Source: an uncultured Lachnospiraceae bacterium
GTDB lineage: Bacteria > Bacillota > Clostridia > Lachnospirales > Lachnospiraceae
Reading direction: 5' to 3'
Length of the DNA stretch: 64,000 nucleotides
NCBI GenBank assembly: GCA_951802115.1
Contig: CATOPL010000005.1
Span: forward strand, 62,001-126,000
Below are positions 17,369-26,610 of the stretch, one piece after another. The stretch's first letter is position 1. Every line of letters starts with the position of its first letter. The notes below the pieces were generated by a model. That model searched no databases and had not been told where the DNA came from. It saw nothing but the letters and a program-made list of their open reading frames with translations. A program made the translations under genes and the position numbers.

Positions 17369-18046
17369 CCCATCCATCACTTTACAAAAAATAATCCCCG
17401 CCACCGTACTCACCGCCGTCGCCAGGATCGCAGGCCCCACGATCGCCGTCGGATTCACGCTCCCGTACTGGCTCCGGTACGCCACCACGTTCATCGGAAT
17501 CAACTGCAGAGATGAAATATTCAGGATCAAAAACACACACATCTCATCGCTGGCCACGCCCTTTGGCGCCGCCGGATAACGGCGATCTTCTGTCTTCTTC
17601 GTTCCCAACCATTTACTTCTTTCTCTGACTGACGCAGGCTCTGTTTGCCGTCCCGGAAAAGCTCCTCCTGCCCGCCGTTCCTCTTCCAGATTCTTAAGTT
17701 CTTCCATGGCTTTTAATCCCGCCGGCGTCGCCGCCCAGCCAAGGCCCAGGATATTCGCAATACAGTTCACCGCAATCTGCTCCATCGCCGGGTGTCCTTT
17801 TGGTATCCGCGGAAACAGCCACTGGAGAACAGGCCGTATCCCACGCGTCATCTTTTCAATCAGTCCGGACGCACTCGCAATCTGCATCAGACCCATCCAA
17901 AAAGAAAGGATTCCCAGCATGGTAACACAAAGCGTTACCGCCTCTTTGGAAGAATCCAGCGCTGCCTGTGTCACTTCCGGAATCGTCCCATGCAAAGCTC
18001 CATACAGAATTGCCACCAGCATCATGCCCGCCCATAAATAATTCAT
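17354..18046 (-). CDS. spmA: Spore maturation protein A
   Basis: Membrane protein of the nucleoside-recognition (Gate) fold, needed with SpmB for spore core dehydration in Bacillus. 230 residues, slightly longer than typical SpmA because of a hydrophilic insert at about 118-160 that also differs between the two local copies. GGGAG precedes the ATG at 18046. The usual partner spmB is not downstream: the island and the displaced 3' copy lie there instead. The intact gene may be a fusion of host 5' and element-borne 3' sequence. Confidence 0.88.
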   Translation of the reverse strand: MNYLWAGMMLVAILYGALHGTIPEVTQAALDSSKEAVTLCVTMLGILSFWMGLMQIASASGLIEKMTRGIRPVLQWLFPRIPKGHPAMEQIAVNCIANILGLGWAATPAGLKAMEELKNLEEERRAGGAFPGRQTEPASVRERSKWLGTKKTEDRRYPAAPKGVASDEMCVFLILNISSLQLIPMNVVAYRSQYGSVNPTAIVGPAILATAVSTVAGIIFCKVMDGKRRA

Positions 18047-18139
18047 ACAAAAACTCCCATAAGATCCGTCTCTACATCTTATGGAAACTTTCTGCATTCC
18101 ATGCCTTGATCCGATATTCCTCTCTGAATATCTGCATTT

Positions 18140-18832
18140 TTATTGCATCTCTTCCTTCAGGGACAACTTTTCCACCCCACATACTTTCAGTTCTTCTCCG
18201 ACAATCCGGAACTTCACGTCATATCCGGCAAACGACAATCCATAGATTCTTTTTTCATCTTTCACATATGCCGGTCTTGGATCCTGAGCCAGAATTTCAA
18301 AAACCGCCCCCCTTTTATCCTCCGGATAAACCTGGATGTACTCCTGCGGAAATGTTACTGACAGCCTGTGCTGTTTTGTTTTCCCCGTATATCCCTCGGA
18401 CGCCTCCGGATGGCTGTCTGATATTGGAATATATGGTTTGATATCATAGATCGGTGTTCTGTCCATCAAATCCGCTCCCAGAACATGAAGTACCGGCCCC
18501 ATCCTTTCATCCAGCTCCACGCGCTCCAGCCGGACTGAAGACAAGCCGATATCATTGGGACGAAAAGGCGAACGACTGGCAAATACCCCTACGCGTTTCT
18601 TTCCCCCCAGCCGCGGAGGCTTTACAGTTGCCGACCAGTGTTCCTTTCTCGACTCCGAGAATTTCCACAAAAGCCAGATATGAGAAAATTCCTCCAGCCC
18701 TTTTACCGCCTGCGGATTTCGGTATTCCGGCTCAAAGACGACCTGACCCTTCAGTTCATTTACCAGTCCGCTTTGCCTTGGAATCCCGAATTTATCTGGA
18801 AAATCCGTATATATATGCGCAATAATCTTCAT
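18140..18832 (-). CDS. trmO: tRNA (N6-threonylcarbamoyladenosine37-N6)-methyltransferase TrmO
   Basis: TrmO/TsaA (YaeB) family, 230 residues. SAM-dependent N6-methylation of t6A37 in tRNA-Thr is the known reaction. Conserved stretches seen: FSHIWLLW, GVFASRSPFRPNDIGLS and DIKPYIPISDS, with the expected beta-barrel N-terminal domain and C-terminal extension. GGAGG is 8 bases before the ATG. It stands between spmA and the MATE gene on the same strand, with no functional link evident. Confidence 0.93.
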   Translation of the reverse strand: MKIIAHIYTDFPDKFGIPRQSGLVNELKGQVVFEPEYRNPQAVKGLEEFSHIWLLWKFSESRKEHWSATVKPPRLGGKKRVGVFASRSPFRPNDIGLSSVRLERVELDERMGPVLHVLGADLMDRTPIYDIKPYIPISDSHPEASEGYTGKTKQHRLSVTFPQEYIQVYPEDKRGAVFEILAQDPRPAYVKDEKRIYGLSFAGYDVKFRIVGEELKVCGVEKLSLKEEMQ

Positions 18833-18854
18833 TTACCGTACCTCCTGAAAACTC

Positions 18855-20210
18855 TCAGCTTTCTCTCAGTTTTCCTCTCCAGACCACAACCAGCATAGTA
18901 AAAAAGCAGGCGCAGCCGCCCACCAGATTGGAGATCGGCTCAGCCAGAAAAACCCCGTAAAGTCCTACTTTTGGAAGCAGCGGGAGCAAATACGTCAGCG
19001 GCACCACAATCACAATCTTTCGGAACAGAGAAAAAGTAATTGCATATTTCGCCTGTCCCAGAGCCTGAAATGTTGTCTGCCCAGAAAACTGCAGCGCCAT
19101 AAAACAAAATCCAAAGAAATAGATGTGCATGGCCGGTATTCCGGCTGTTAAAAGTTCCGGCTGTGCATTGAACAGCCGGATAAAATACTCCGGAAAAGCC
19201 AGAGTCACTGCCCAGGCAATGCAGGTATAGATCATTGACACCATGGTCATAAAGCGAATTCCCTGTTTTACACGCTCCTTTTTTCCCGCGCCATAATTGA
19301 AGCTGATGACCGGCTGCGCTCCATGGGCCGTCCCGATCACCACCATAGTCAGCACTTCACGAATAGAATTCAAAACTGTCATAACGCCTACATACAAATC
19401 TCCACCGTACATCCGCAACTGCCGGTTGCAGACTACCTGGACCACACTGTTGGTAAAATTCATAATAAAACTAGAAACGCCAAGTGTCATGATCTGCCCG
19501 ACGATATTCCAATCCGGCATCTGCGTCTTCAGCTTCAGACGAAGAACCGGTTTCTTTCCCGACAGAAAAAGAAGCACCCACACCGCAGAACAGAACTGCG
19601 CAATGACAGTAGCCAAAGCAGCACCTCTGACGCCAAGATGAAATACAAAAATAAAAACCGGGTCCAGTACCAGATTGATCACAGCTCCCAGAATCACGGT
19701 CACCATACCGGTTTTTCCAAAGCCCTGCGCATTGATGAATGGATTCAGGCCCAGTCCAAGCATGACAAACAGGCTGCCCAGCAAATAGATTTTCAAATAT
19801 TCTCCCGCATATTTATACGTTGCATCACTGGCGCCCAGAGCATACAGAAGAGGCCGTTCGATCAGATAACCCATCACTGTAACCAGAATCCCGGTAGCGA
19901 CCAGCATCACATAGGCATTCTGCATAACTGCCTGCGCCTGTTTCAGATCGTTTTTCCCGCGGGCAATCGAGCACAGCGGCGCACCGCCCATACCGAACAA
20001 TCCGGTAAAGGCAACCATCATACTTACAATCGGAAACGTCAGCCCAACACCGGTCAGCGCAAGAGCATCCGCCCCTGGAATATGTCCAATATAAATCCGG
20101 TCCACCAGATTATAAAGAAGATTCAGAATCTGAGCTACCGTCATCGGAACTGCCATACTGATAATGTTTTTGGATACACTGCCCTCTGCAAAATTTTTAT
20201 TCTGTTCCAC
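18855..20210 (-). CDS. MATE-family multidrug/metabolite exporter
   Basis: Twelve-TM MATE transporter, 451 residues from the GTG at 20210 (GAGG upstream). The N-terminus QNKNFAEGSVSKNIISMAVP leads into TM1 and the motif YNLVDRIYIGHIPGADALAL is typical. It exports cationic drugs or metabolites using Na+ or H+. A longer frame to 20357 would start upstream of the promoter and is rejected. The substrate is unknown. Confidence 0.92.
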   Translation of the reverse strand: MEQNKNFAEGSVSKNIISMAVPMTVAQILNLLYNLVDRIYIGHIPGADALALTGVGLTFPIVSMMVAFTGLFGMGGAPLCSIARGKNDLKQAQAVMQNAYVMLVATGILVTVMGYLIERPLLYALGASDATYKYAGEYLKIYLLGSLFVMLGLGLNPFINAQGFGKTGMVTVILGAVINLVLDPVFIFVFHLGVRGAALATVIAQFCSAVWVLLFLSGKKPVLRLKLKTQMPDWNIVGQIMTLGVSSFIMNFTNSVVQVVCNRQLRMYGGDLYVGVMTVLNSIREVLTMVVIGTAHGAQPVISFNYGAGKKERVKQGIRFMTMVSMIYTCIAWAVTLAFPEYFIRLFNAQPELLTAGIPAMHIYFFGFCFMALQFSGQTTFQALGQAKYAITFSLFRKIVIVVPLTYLLPLLPKVGLYGVFLAEPISNLVGGCACFFTMLVVVWRGKLRES

Positions 20211-20244
20211 TCTCTGCCGCCTCTGTCCGTTTGTTTTCCATAAT

Positions 20245-20273
20245 ATTATACTATCAACAGACAAAAAAGCCAA
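20245..20273 (-). promoter_or_regulatory. Promoter of the MATE gene
   Basis: TTGGCT (20268-20273), 17-base spacer, TATAAT (20245-20250), about 35 bases upstream of the GTG start. It supports the short gene model. Confidence 0.7.
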
Positions 20274-20320
20274 CGAATTCATCTCAGATTCTGGTTCTCC
20301 TGTTTCGTTTATTACACCTC

Positions 20321-20370
20321 CAAAAAACAAGACCCGGCCATGACACAACATCATCACCAGGTCTTTGTTT
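20321..20370 (-). terminator. Terminator of the corrinoid-protein transcript
   Basis: On the minus strand ACAAAGACC pairs with GGTCTTGT across a ~25-base loop, followed by TTTTTT. It lies about 75 bases past the corrinoid gene stop. Confidence 0.6.
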
Positions 20371-20444
20371 TATCCACTGTTCTTCATTTTTATTCCAACA
20401 GCGATCTTTTATCTATCCTTTGAAATATCCCATATTCGCAGTTA

Positions 20445-21080
20445 TTATGCAACCAGTTCTTTTGCCCGCTGTGCACAGGAAGCAGCATCTTCTGTATATG
20501 CATCTGCTCCAATCTCGTCTGCAAATGCCTGCGTAATCGGTGCTCCGCCTACCATGATTTTAATATTGGAACGGAACGGCGCCCCGTTTAACAGCGTTAC
20601 TGTGTCTTTCAAAGACGGCATCGTAGTTGTCAGAAGTGCGGAACAGCAGACAATCTTCACATCCGGATTTGCTTCAACTGCCTCAACAAATTTTTCTTTT
20701 GCCACATCCACACCCAGATCAATAACCTCAAAACCTGCGGATTCCAGCATCATGGATACCAGATTTTTACCAATATCATGCAAATCGCCTGCTACAGTTC
20801 CAATTACAACTTTACCCGCTGCGCCTGCCACACCGGATGCCAGATGGGGCTTTAACACCTCTACGCCTTTCTTCATAGCCCGTGCAGCCACCAGCATCTC
20901 TGGTACGAAAATTTCACCGGATTTAAATTTTGCACCGACCTCATCCATTGCAGAGATCATCCCTTTATTCAGAACATCGGTGGGATCACATCCTGCATCC
21001 AGCGCCTCCTGAACTGCAGCTGCGATCAATTTTGCTTTTCCTTTTGCCACTAACTCGTGTACTTCCTGAATTCCTGCCAT
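20445..21080 (-). CDS. Corrinoid (B12-binding) methyl-carrier protein of a methyltransferase system
   Basis: 211 residues: an N-terminal helical cap domain (about 1-85), then a B12-binding Rossmann domain. DLHDIG (99-104) supplies His101, the lower cobalt ligand of base-off corrinoid proteins, and VIGTVAGD precedes it. It carries the methyl group between a substrate-specific methyltransferase (MT I) and the methyl-THF enzyme (MT II). The ATG at 21080 has GGAGG 8 bases upstream. It is immediately downstream of the MT II gene on the same transcript. It would be kept active by a RACo-type activator such as those at 23854 and 35535. Confidence 0.93.
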   Translation of the reverse strand: MAGIQEVHELVAKGKAKLIAAAVQEALDAGCDPTDVLNKGMISAMDEVGAKFKSGEIFVPEMLVAARAMKKGVEVLKPHLASGVAGAAGKVVIGTVAGDLHDIGKNLVSMMLESAGFEVIDLGVDVAKEKFVEAVEANPDVKIVCCSALLTTTMPSLKDTVTLLNGAPFRSNIKIMVGGAPITQAFADEIGADAYTEDAASCAQRAKELVA

Positions 21081-21155
21081 TTTCCTGTCCTCCAATTTTC
21101 CTTATTTTATTTCTGATACATGCCATCCATCGGTCTGGCACAGAGTAAACGATCT

Positions 21156-21959
21156 TTATTTTTTCGGTCCGAAAATCCCTTCCCGATAAGCGCTGATATA
21201 TTCCATACAGTAATCATCCTGTCCAAGCAGCGCTTCTGTTGCATAAATCACCCCCATCATATCTCTGTTGGTGGGATCCAGAATTGCACTGTCCAGACCT
21301 GCGTTCATGGCCAGCACGGTAAAACCAAGGTTAATCATCTTCCGCACCGGAAGATTAAAGGAAATATTGCTCACTGCCGCTGTAATGTGGATATCCGGAT
21401 ATTTCTCTCTGATCGTACTGATCACTTCCACATTCATGGCAATACCGTCTTCGGATGTGCAGAGCATTTCCACCAGCGGATCGATGTGCAGACGACTGGG
21501 AGCAATGCCGTATTCCTTAGCCTTGGCGATGATATAATCAAATACTTTCAGACGGTCCGCCGCACATTTGGGAATTCCGCTGTCATCTGACAAAAGGCAA
21601 ATGACCTCCCACTTGGTATCCGCAATCAGCGGGAAAATCTTATCCACTTTTCCGCCCTCGCCGGACACGGAGTTAATCAACCCCGGACGCTTACAATATG
21701 GGAATACCTGCGCAATCACATCCGCGCTGGGACTGTCCACTGCAATGGGCAGATCGCTGACTTCCTGAATACAGTCGATCATCCATTTTAAAGTTTCCAC
21801 TTCTTCAGCCTCCGGAACAGATGCACAGCAATCCAGATAAGTGGCGCCTGCCTCCGTCTGAATTCTTGCCCGTTCCTTGATGAATTCCGCATCCCTCTTT
21901 GCAATGGCTTCCGCTACCGCCGGAATGGAGCCGTTGATTTTTTCACCAATAATAATCAT
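21156..21959 (-). CDS. Methyltetrahydrofolate:corrinoid methyltransferase (MT II, pterin-binding family)
   Basis: TIM-barrel pterin-binding enzyme, 267 residues, of the MeTr/MtgA group. IGEKING at the N-terminus and ATYLDCCASV carry the conserved pterin-binding and acidic residues. It moves a methyl group between Co(I)/methyl-corrinoid and tetrahydrofolate in the cytosol, feeding the methyl branch of the Wood-Ljungdahl pathway. The ATG at 21959 follows AGGAGGGG. It is the first gene of a two-gene unit with the corrinoid protein and is divergent from PucR regulator 1. Confidence 0.92.
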   Translation of the reverse strand: MIIIGEKINGSIPAVAEAIAKRDAEFIKERARIQTEAGATYLDCCASVPEAEEVETLKWMIDCIQEVSDLPIAVDSPSADVIAQVFPYCKRPGLINSVSGEGGKVDKIFPLIADTKWEVICLLSDDSGIPKCAADRLKVFDYIIAKAKEYGIAPSRLHIDPLVEMLCTSEDGIAMNVEVISTIREKYPDIHITAAVSNISFNLPVRKMINLGFTVLAMNAGLDSAILDPTNRDMMGVIYATEALLGQDDYCMEYISAYREGIFGPKK

Positions 21960-22185
21960 GATTACCCCTCCTGATTTTAATTTCTGCCGATTCAAATTCC
22001 GCTCTTTAATGTATAGATAAAGTGTAGCACAAACTGTCTTTTTACACTATCGCCAGAAATGCTGATTTTGAATATATGATTTCCTACATTTTATAGGACA
22101 GAAGTTTTACAGATTCACAGATGCCATACTGCCTCAGACGAAGTCAGAAGTTTGCAGGATTTTATTTTTATTCCATTGTTTTTTA
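21960..22185. promoter_or_regulatory. Divergent control region between MT II and PucR regulator 1
   Basis: The spacer upstream of both genes is AT-rich. A possible minus-strand -10 (TACACT or TATACA near 22013-22030) exists, but no good -35 was found. A PucR binding site is expected here but could not be picked out by eye. No riboswitch was recognised. Confidence 0.35.
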
Positions 22186-22194
22186 TGTTATAAT
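22186..22194 (+). promoter_or_regulatory. Extended -10 promoter of PucR regulator 1
   Basis: TGTTATAAT gives an extended -10 (TG-n-TATAAT) 80 bases before the ATG; the -35 region is poor. The same extended -10 style is seen for PucR regulator 2. Confidence 0.5.
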
Positions 22195-22273
22195 TAAATT
22201 GAATGACAGCCAAGAGAAGAACGCCCCGCATAAGCGATGCTGTTAAACTGTTTTGTAAAGGAGTGATCATCAT

Positions 22274-23803
22274 ATGTACCTGAGCGCTTTATTGATCGCC
22301 TGGCATATTCAGAAGCAATATCCCGAAACTGTCGTCTCCTCGTGGCTTTCCAGAGACCCGATTTTAAAATACCCCCTGAAATACGAAGGAGCATTTCTGC
22401 CTGATGACGGAATCATTTACCTGGCAGACGATCCCGAGCTTCCTCTTCCAACCAGACGATTGTCCAAAAATATGGTTCTGTTCACGGGCCGCTGCACCTG
22501 TCTGCCGAAGCTCTGCAAGCCAAGTTACTGTTTCCTTCCGGAGACGGTAACTGCCGGAGAACTTCTGTCTTTTCTTCAAAGACTCTATGACCGCTACGAT
22601 CGCTGGAATCAATGTCTGATAGATTCCAGGTTAGCCAACGGATCCATCCAGCAGCTTCTGGATCTGACTGATCCTGTCATTCCCAATCCCATGATGGTGG
22701 CAGGTAAAGACTTTGCGATTATTGCCTCCAAAAAGCTCACTTACGGAAAACTGAAAAATTCCGTACTTGGATCCACGGAAGCGACGCAGCCCATCGTCAA
22801 TGCGCTCAAACAGGATGTCTATTATGAAGAATCCTTCGACCGGACAGGGTATTTCTATTATCCCGGCAATCAGGTCGCCACGCCGAAGCTCTGTGTAAAT
22901 ATTCCCAGATCCGGCAGAACCGTCTTCCGTCTGATGATTTCTGAAGGGGAAGTCCCTCTTGACGACACCTTTGGATTTCTGCTGGAATATCTGGCGAAAA
23001 TGATTTCCCACGCGCTCTCCACCAACGTGGTCCAAAGCCGTGACAGCTCCTACACGCTCCACCAGATTTTCCTGACGCTTCTTACCACACCCAGTGCGGA
23101 CTATGTGGAAATCAGTCATCAGCTAGCAGGAGCCGGATGGCTTTCCTCCCACCATTACCTGTGCGTTCTGATCAATGTAAGTATTCTGGACACCAAAAAT
23201 CTTACACTGCGCTCTATCTGCAGCTATGTGGAAGAAATCATTCCCGGCTCCTGTGCAGTGGAACATCAGGGAAACGCCGTCATCTATATCAACCTGTCCC
23301 TCTGCCCCCTTGATCAAAACGAGATTCATCAGAAGCTGGCAGGTTTTATCCGCGACAGCCTTCTGACCGCCGGATATGGTCGAAGCATGCTCGGACATTT
23401 TAATTTCTACCGGCAATATATCCAGGCTTCCACTGCCCTGCAGGTAGGAAGCCGTCAGAATCCATCCAGATGGATCCATCAATTCAACGAAATTGCGATG
23501 TATTACATCTATGAACAGACCACCCGGAAACTTCCCGCTTACATGATCTGCCACGAAAAACTTCTGGAGCTGAAATACGAAGACGAGACCAACCATACAG
23601 AGCTCTACCAGACGACCCGTTGTTATCTGGAACTGCACCAGAGCATTGCCCGGACTTCAGAAGCTCTGTTCATCCATCGAAGTACACTTTTATATCGCTT
23701 GGATAAAATAAAAAATATCCTGAAGACCGACTTCTCCGATCCCCAGGAACTGCTCTACCTGTTGTTATCTTTCTATCTGATTGAAATGGAAGAACGGCAC
23801 TAA
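22274..23803 (+). CDS. PucR-family transcriptional regulator 1
   Basis: 509 residues. The C-terminal ~60 residues (about 445-505) form the PucR-type helix-turn-helix (YLELHQSIARTSEALFIHRS, then LLYRLDKI). The N-terminal part is an unrecognised sensor region, as is typical for purine/aromatic catabolism regulators. AAAGGAG lies 10 bases upstream of the ATG. It is divergent from the MT II-corrinoid unit and probably controls it. It is a paralogue of the regulator at 32618. Confidence 0.87.
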   Translation: MYLSALLIAWHIQKQYPETVVSSWLSRDPILKYPLKYEGAFLPDDGIIYLADDPELPLPTRRLSKNMVLFTGRCTCLPKLCKPSYCFLPETVTAGELLSFLQRLYDRYDRWNQCLIDSRLANGSIQQLLDLTDPVIPNPMMVAGKDFAIIASKKLTYGKLKNSVLGSTEATQPIVNALKQDVYYEESFDRTGYFYYPGNQVATPKLCVNIPRSGRTVFRLMISEGEVPLDDTFGFLLEYLAKMISHALSTNVVQSRDSSYTLHQIFLTLLTTPSADYVEISHQLAGAGWLSSHHYLCVLINVSILDTKNLTLRSICSYVEEIIPGSCAVEHQGNAVIYINLSLCPLDQNEIHQKLAGFIRDSLLTAGYGRSMLGHFNFYRQYIQASTALQVGSRQNPSRWIHQFNEIAMYYIYEQTTRKLPAYMICHEKLLELKYEDETNHTELYQTTRCYLELHQSIARTSEALFIHRSTLLYRLDKIKNILKTDFSDPQELLYLLLSFYLIEMEERH

Positions 23804-23853
23804 ACGAAGCGCACCGCAATCCAAACAAACGTTCTTCCTGGTTTTGCAACCGC

Positions 23854-25083
23854 TTACACTGGAAACAAAAGCTCTTCCATGAAAATATCCGGAAATTCTC
23901 TGTCCCGGGCAAGCTCCAGAAACTCTGTCTCCTCTGCAAGACGGCTGCAGGTTTCATACTCTTCTACGCTCAGAACGGCCCTTTGTGCTCCTTCCCCTGC
24001 CGCATTTCCGATGGGACAAATCTTATCTTCCAGTTCTGCCGGCAGCAAACCGACTATACAAGCGCTGGAAGGAGACATATCATTTCCAAAAGAACCGGCA
24101 AGCTGCACCTCCTGGATATCGGAAAATCTGACGCCATAATGACTGCACAGAAGCCGTATCCCCGCAGTGATAGCAGCTTTAGCAAGCTGCAGCTCCCGGA
24201 TATCATTCTGAGAAACTCCTACTTTAGGCGTAAAATACCAGGTCTTTTCTATCCGTCCGGTTTCATCCATGGCTCCTGTTTTCAGCAGACATGCCGCTGC
24301 ATCCAGAAGGCCCGATCCGCAAATACCCACAGGCTCTGTTTCCCCGATTACGTGATAACAAAGCCGTCCGTTTTCCAGCGACACATGATTAATAGCGCCA
24401 TCATTCCCCCGCATGCCGCAGGAAGTTTTCATCCCTTCAAAGGCAGAACCTGCAGCCGCCGAGCAGGCAATCCGCCTGCTTCGGTTGCCCAGTACCAGCT
24501 CCGCATTGGTTCCAATGTCCACCAGAAGCACCAAATCCTCCCTTTTCTGAAAATCAGAAGCCAGGATACAGGCCACCGTATCGGCACCCACAAACCCGCC
24601 GATAATCGGAAGCCACCACAGCTCGGCAAACGGATGAACCAGGATTCCATATTCCAGAGCAATTCTTTTCACTGCCTTTTTCACCCTCGGCTTATGTGGT
24701 GCCACTACCAGCGTATCTGTAGGAATGTTCAGAAACAGATGATGCATACATGTGTTTCCCACCATAACAATGCGAACAATGTCTTCACTGCTCCTTCCAC
24801 ATTCTCTGGCTGCTTCCCGAAGAAGATGATTCACCGCTTCTGCGGCGCATTTGCTCAGAATCTCTCCACCGTGTTCCAGCGCATAACTGCTTCTTGTGAC
24901 CACATCCGCACCGTATTTTTTCTGCGGGTTCAGCATGCTTCTGACCGACAGCCGACCGCCTGTCAGACCATCCATCAAATATACGACGATGGAAGTGGAA
25001 CCCAGATCCACCGCCGCCAACAGGGGACTTTGTACATCCTCCAAAATTTCCTGATCCACATAATGAATCCGATTCTCCCCCAT
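23854..25083 (-). CDS. ASKHA-type corrinoid activation protein lacking the ferredoxin domain
   Basis: 409 residues matching only the ATPase (DUF4445/RACo C-terminal) part of corrinoid reductive activators. AAVDLGSTSIVVYLMD (phosphate 1), VGNTCMHHLFL, LLVDIGTNAELVLG (phosphate 2) and GNAAGEGAQRA are all present. The N-terminal [2Fe-2S] domain found in the paralogue at 35535 is absent, with only ~25 residues before the ATPase core. It needs another electron donor to reduce Co(II). The ATG at 25083 has GGGGAG upstream. It is last in a unit after the OYE-like enzyme and YjiH. Confidence 0.88.
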   Translation of the reverse strand: MGENRIHYVDQEILEDVQSPLLAAVDLGSTSIVVYLMDGLTGGRLSVRSMLNPQKKYGADVVTRSSYALEHGGEILSKCAAEAVNHLLREAARECGRSSEDIVRIVMVGNTCMHHLFLNIPTDTLVVAPHKPRVKKAVKRIALEYGILVHPFAELWWLPIIGGFVGADTVACILASDFQKREDLVLLVDIGTNAELVLGNRSRRIACSAAAGSAFEGMKTSCGMRGNDGAINHVSLENGRLCYHVIGETEPVGICGSGLLDAAACLLKTGAMDETGRIEKTWYFTPKVGVSQNDIRELQLAKAAITAGIRLLCSHYGVRFSDIQEVQLAGSFGNDMSPSSACIVGLLPAELEDKICPIGNAAGEGAQRAVLSVEEYETCSRLAEETEFLELARDREFPDIFMEELLFPV

Positions 25084-25164
25084 ACCTGTTCTCCCCATTC
25101 TGTAAGCAGACAGTAACTTCCGACTGCAGTATCAGATCTTTGCTGAATATGAAAATGCCGATTC

Positions 25165-26589
25165 TTATGGAAACAATAAGATCGCAAATATCCCTGTAAT
25201 CACTACCGACAGCAGCATCCGTTCCAGCCAGACGATCACCATGTCTTTAAAACTTACCGGAATATCGGTAGCCATCAGACAAGGGACAAAGCTGGCCAGG
25301 AAAATGATTGAGGTCACAGGCACCACCGCCATCATATAGCGTGTCCTGAGGCTCCATTCTCCTACCGTAACCAAAAGTGCCGGAATCGTCACTTCAATAA
25401 AAGATACGGCTGCTCCGGTACAGGCCGTTACCGCTTCCGGAGCCGGAATGGAAAGCCTCATAAATGGATAGAACACATAACCCACCCAACGAACCAGCGG
25501 CGTATACGTATACAGAAGCACTCCCGCTGTGGCAAAAAAGGCCGTTCCGGATGCCACTGTCCCCAGTACCCCTATGGTCTCCTTCATGATATAAGCGATC
25601 CTTTTTCCCAGAGCTTCCTGATTCTCGGCAGCCTTCAACGCTTCTTCTCCTGCCACCTGCAGCAGACGTTCCTGGATGGGCAGCTCCGGTTTCGGCTCTG
25701 CTCCAGGATAAAAAGCGTCTGCAATCTGTTTAAGCGGATAGATTCTGACCCCGATCAGGCTGACCAGAAGAGTAATCAGAAAAGCAGTCCAGAAATACAG
25801 GTTCCAGTATCCCCGTTCATTCAATCCTGTATTATTGGCAAGTACCAGCAGAAAGCCCACTGACACTGTGGAAAAACTGGTTCCGATCACCACTGCCTCG
25901 CGCTCCGTCATTCTTCCGCTCTTATACTGATCATTGACCGCGATATGTCCGACAGAAAAATTACCCAGAAAAGCTGATACCATGATTACGGCCGCCCGTC
26001 CCGGAAGCTTAAAGACCGGACGCATAATGGGGCGAACCAGCACTCCTACAAAGTCTACCAGACCATAATCCACCAGCAGCGGCAGAAACAAAGATGCCGC
26101 CGGGATGGAGATACAGATTGTAACCAGTATATTGTTCATAATAAACTGGCAAATACTTTTCTCTCCCAGCGATGCCACCGGATGAAAGAACCAGTTCATA
26201 AAAAATGGATTCCATCCAAAATACAGCTCAATTACGGCAAAGCAAAGCAGCAGAAAACCAATAACTTTAAATACCGCAAAAACTGCTGCCACTTTCGTCG
26301 TATGCCAGAATTTATCAGGCCTTAACAAAAACAGATCCACGATACTGTAGACGCCGATCAGCCACACGACAAAAGGCATGGCGTTAAAATTCCCCGAAAA
26401 TAAAGCGGCTTTTACCAGATTGGTAAAATGTGAGACCAGTACGTTGGACTGACCTGCCACCTTCCCCCACTCCCACGGACCAATGCTGATCTGATACTCT
26501 GGTACATTGAAATTGATAAAAAACACATAAATACCAATCGCAGAAAACAAAAGAAACTTGATCCAGGAAGATTTTTTATATTGATTCAT
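25165..26589 (-). CDS. YjiH family membrane protein (nucleoside-recognition/Gate fold)
   Basis: 474-residue polytopic membrane protein with the YjiH N-terminus (FLLFSAIGIYVFFINFN) and Gate-domain regions around 135-260 and 360-470. Substrates of this family are unproven; a transport role is generally assumed. It lies 22 bases after the OYE-like gene and before the activator gene, so a role in uptake or export for the demethylation pathway is inferred. The start at 26589 has AAAGGA upstream. Confidence 0.85.
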   Translation of the reverse strand: MNQYKKSSWIKFLLFSAIGIYVFFINFNVPEYQISIGPWEWGKVAGQSNVLVSHFTNLVKAALFSGNFNAMPFVVWLIGVYSIVDLFLLRPDKFWHTTKVAAVFAVFKVIGFLLLCFAVIELYFGWNPFFMNWFFHPVASLGEKSICQFIMNNILVTICISIPAASLFLPLLVDYGLVDFVGVLVRPIMRPVFKLPGRAAVIMVSAFLGNFSVGHIAVNDQYKSGRMTEREAVVIGTSFSTVSVGFLLVLANNTGLNERGYWNLYFWTAFLITLLVSLIGVRIYPLKQIADAFYPGAEPKPELPIQERLLQVAGEEALKAAENQEALGKRIAYIMKETIGVLGTVASGTAFFATAGVLLYTYTPLVRWVGYVFYPFMRLSIPAPEAVTACTGAAVSFIEVTIPALLVTVGEWSLRTRYMMAVVPVTSIIFLASFVPCLMATDIPVSFKDMVIVWLERMLLSVVITGIFAILLFP

Positions 26590-26610
26590 ATGCATCCTTT
26601 CTATTGTACT

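Noticed and set aside
20200..20241. Short frame MENKRTEAAESGTE overlapping the MATE start as a leader peptide
   Set aside because: Its ATG would lie at or before the transcription start predicted from the TATAAT at 20245-20250.
19323..20243. 306-codon plus-strand frame opposite the MATE gene
   Set aside because: Low-complexity His/Gln/Arg-rich text typical of an antisense shadow of a membrane protein; no start signals.
23983..25116. 377-codon plus-strand frame opposite the corrinoid activator
   Set aside because: Cys/His/Arg-rich shadow with no ribosome site; the minus-strand protein has all ATPase motifs.
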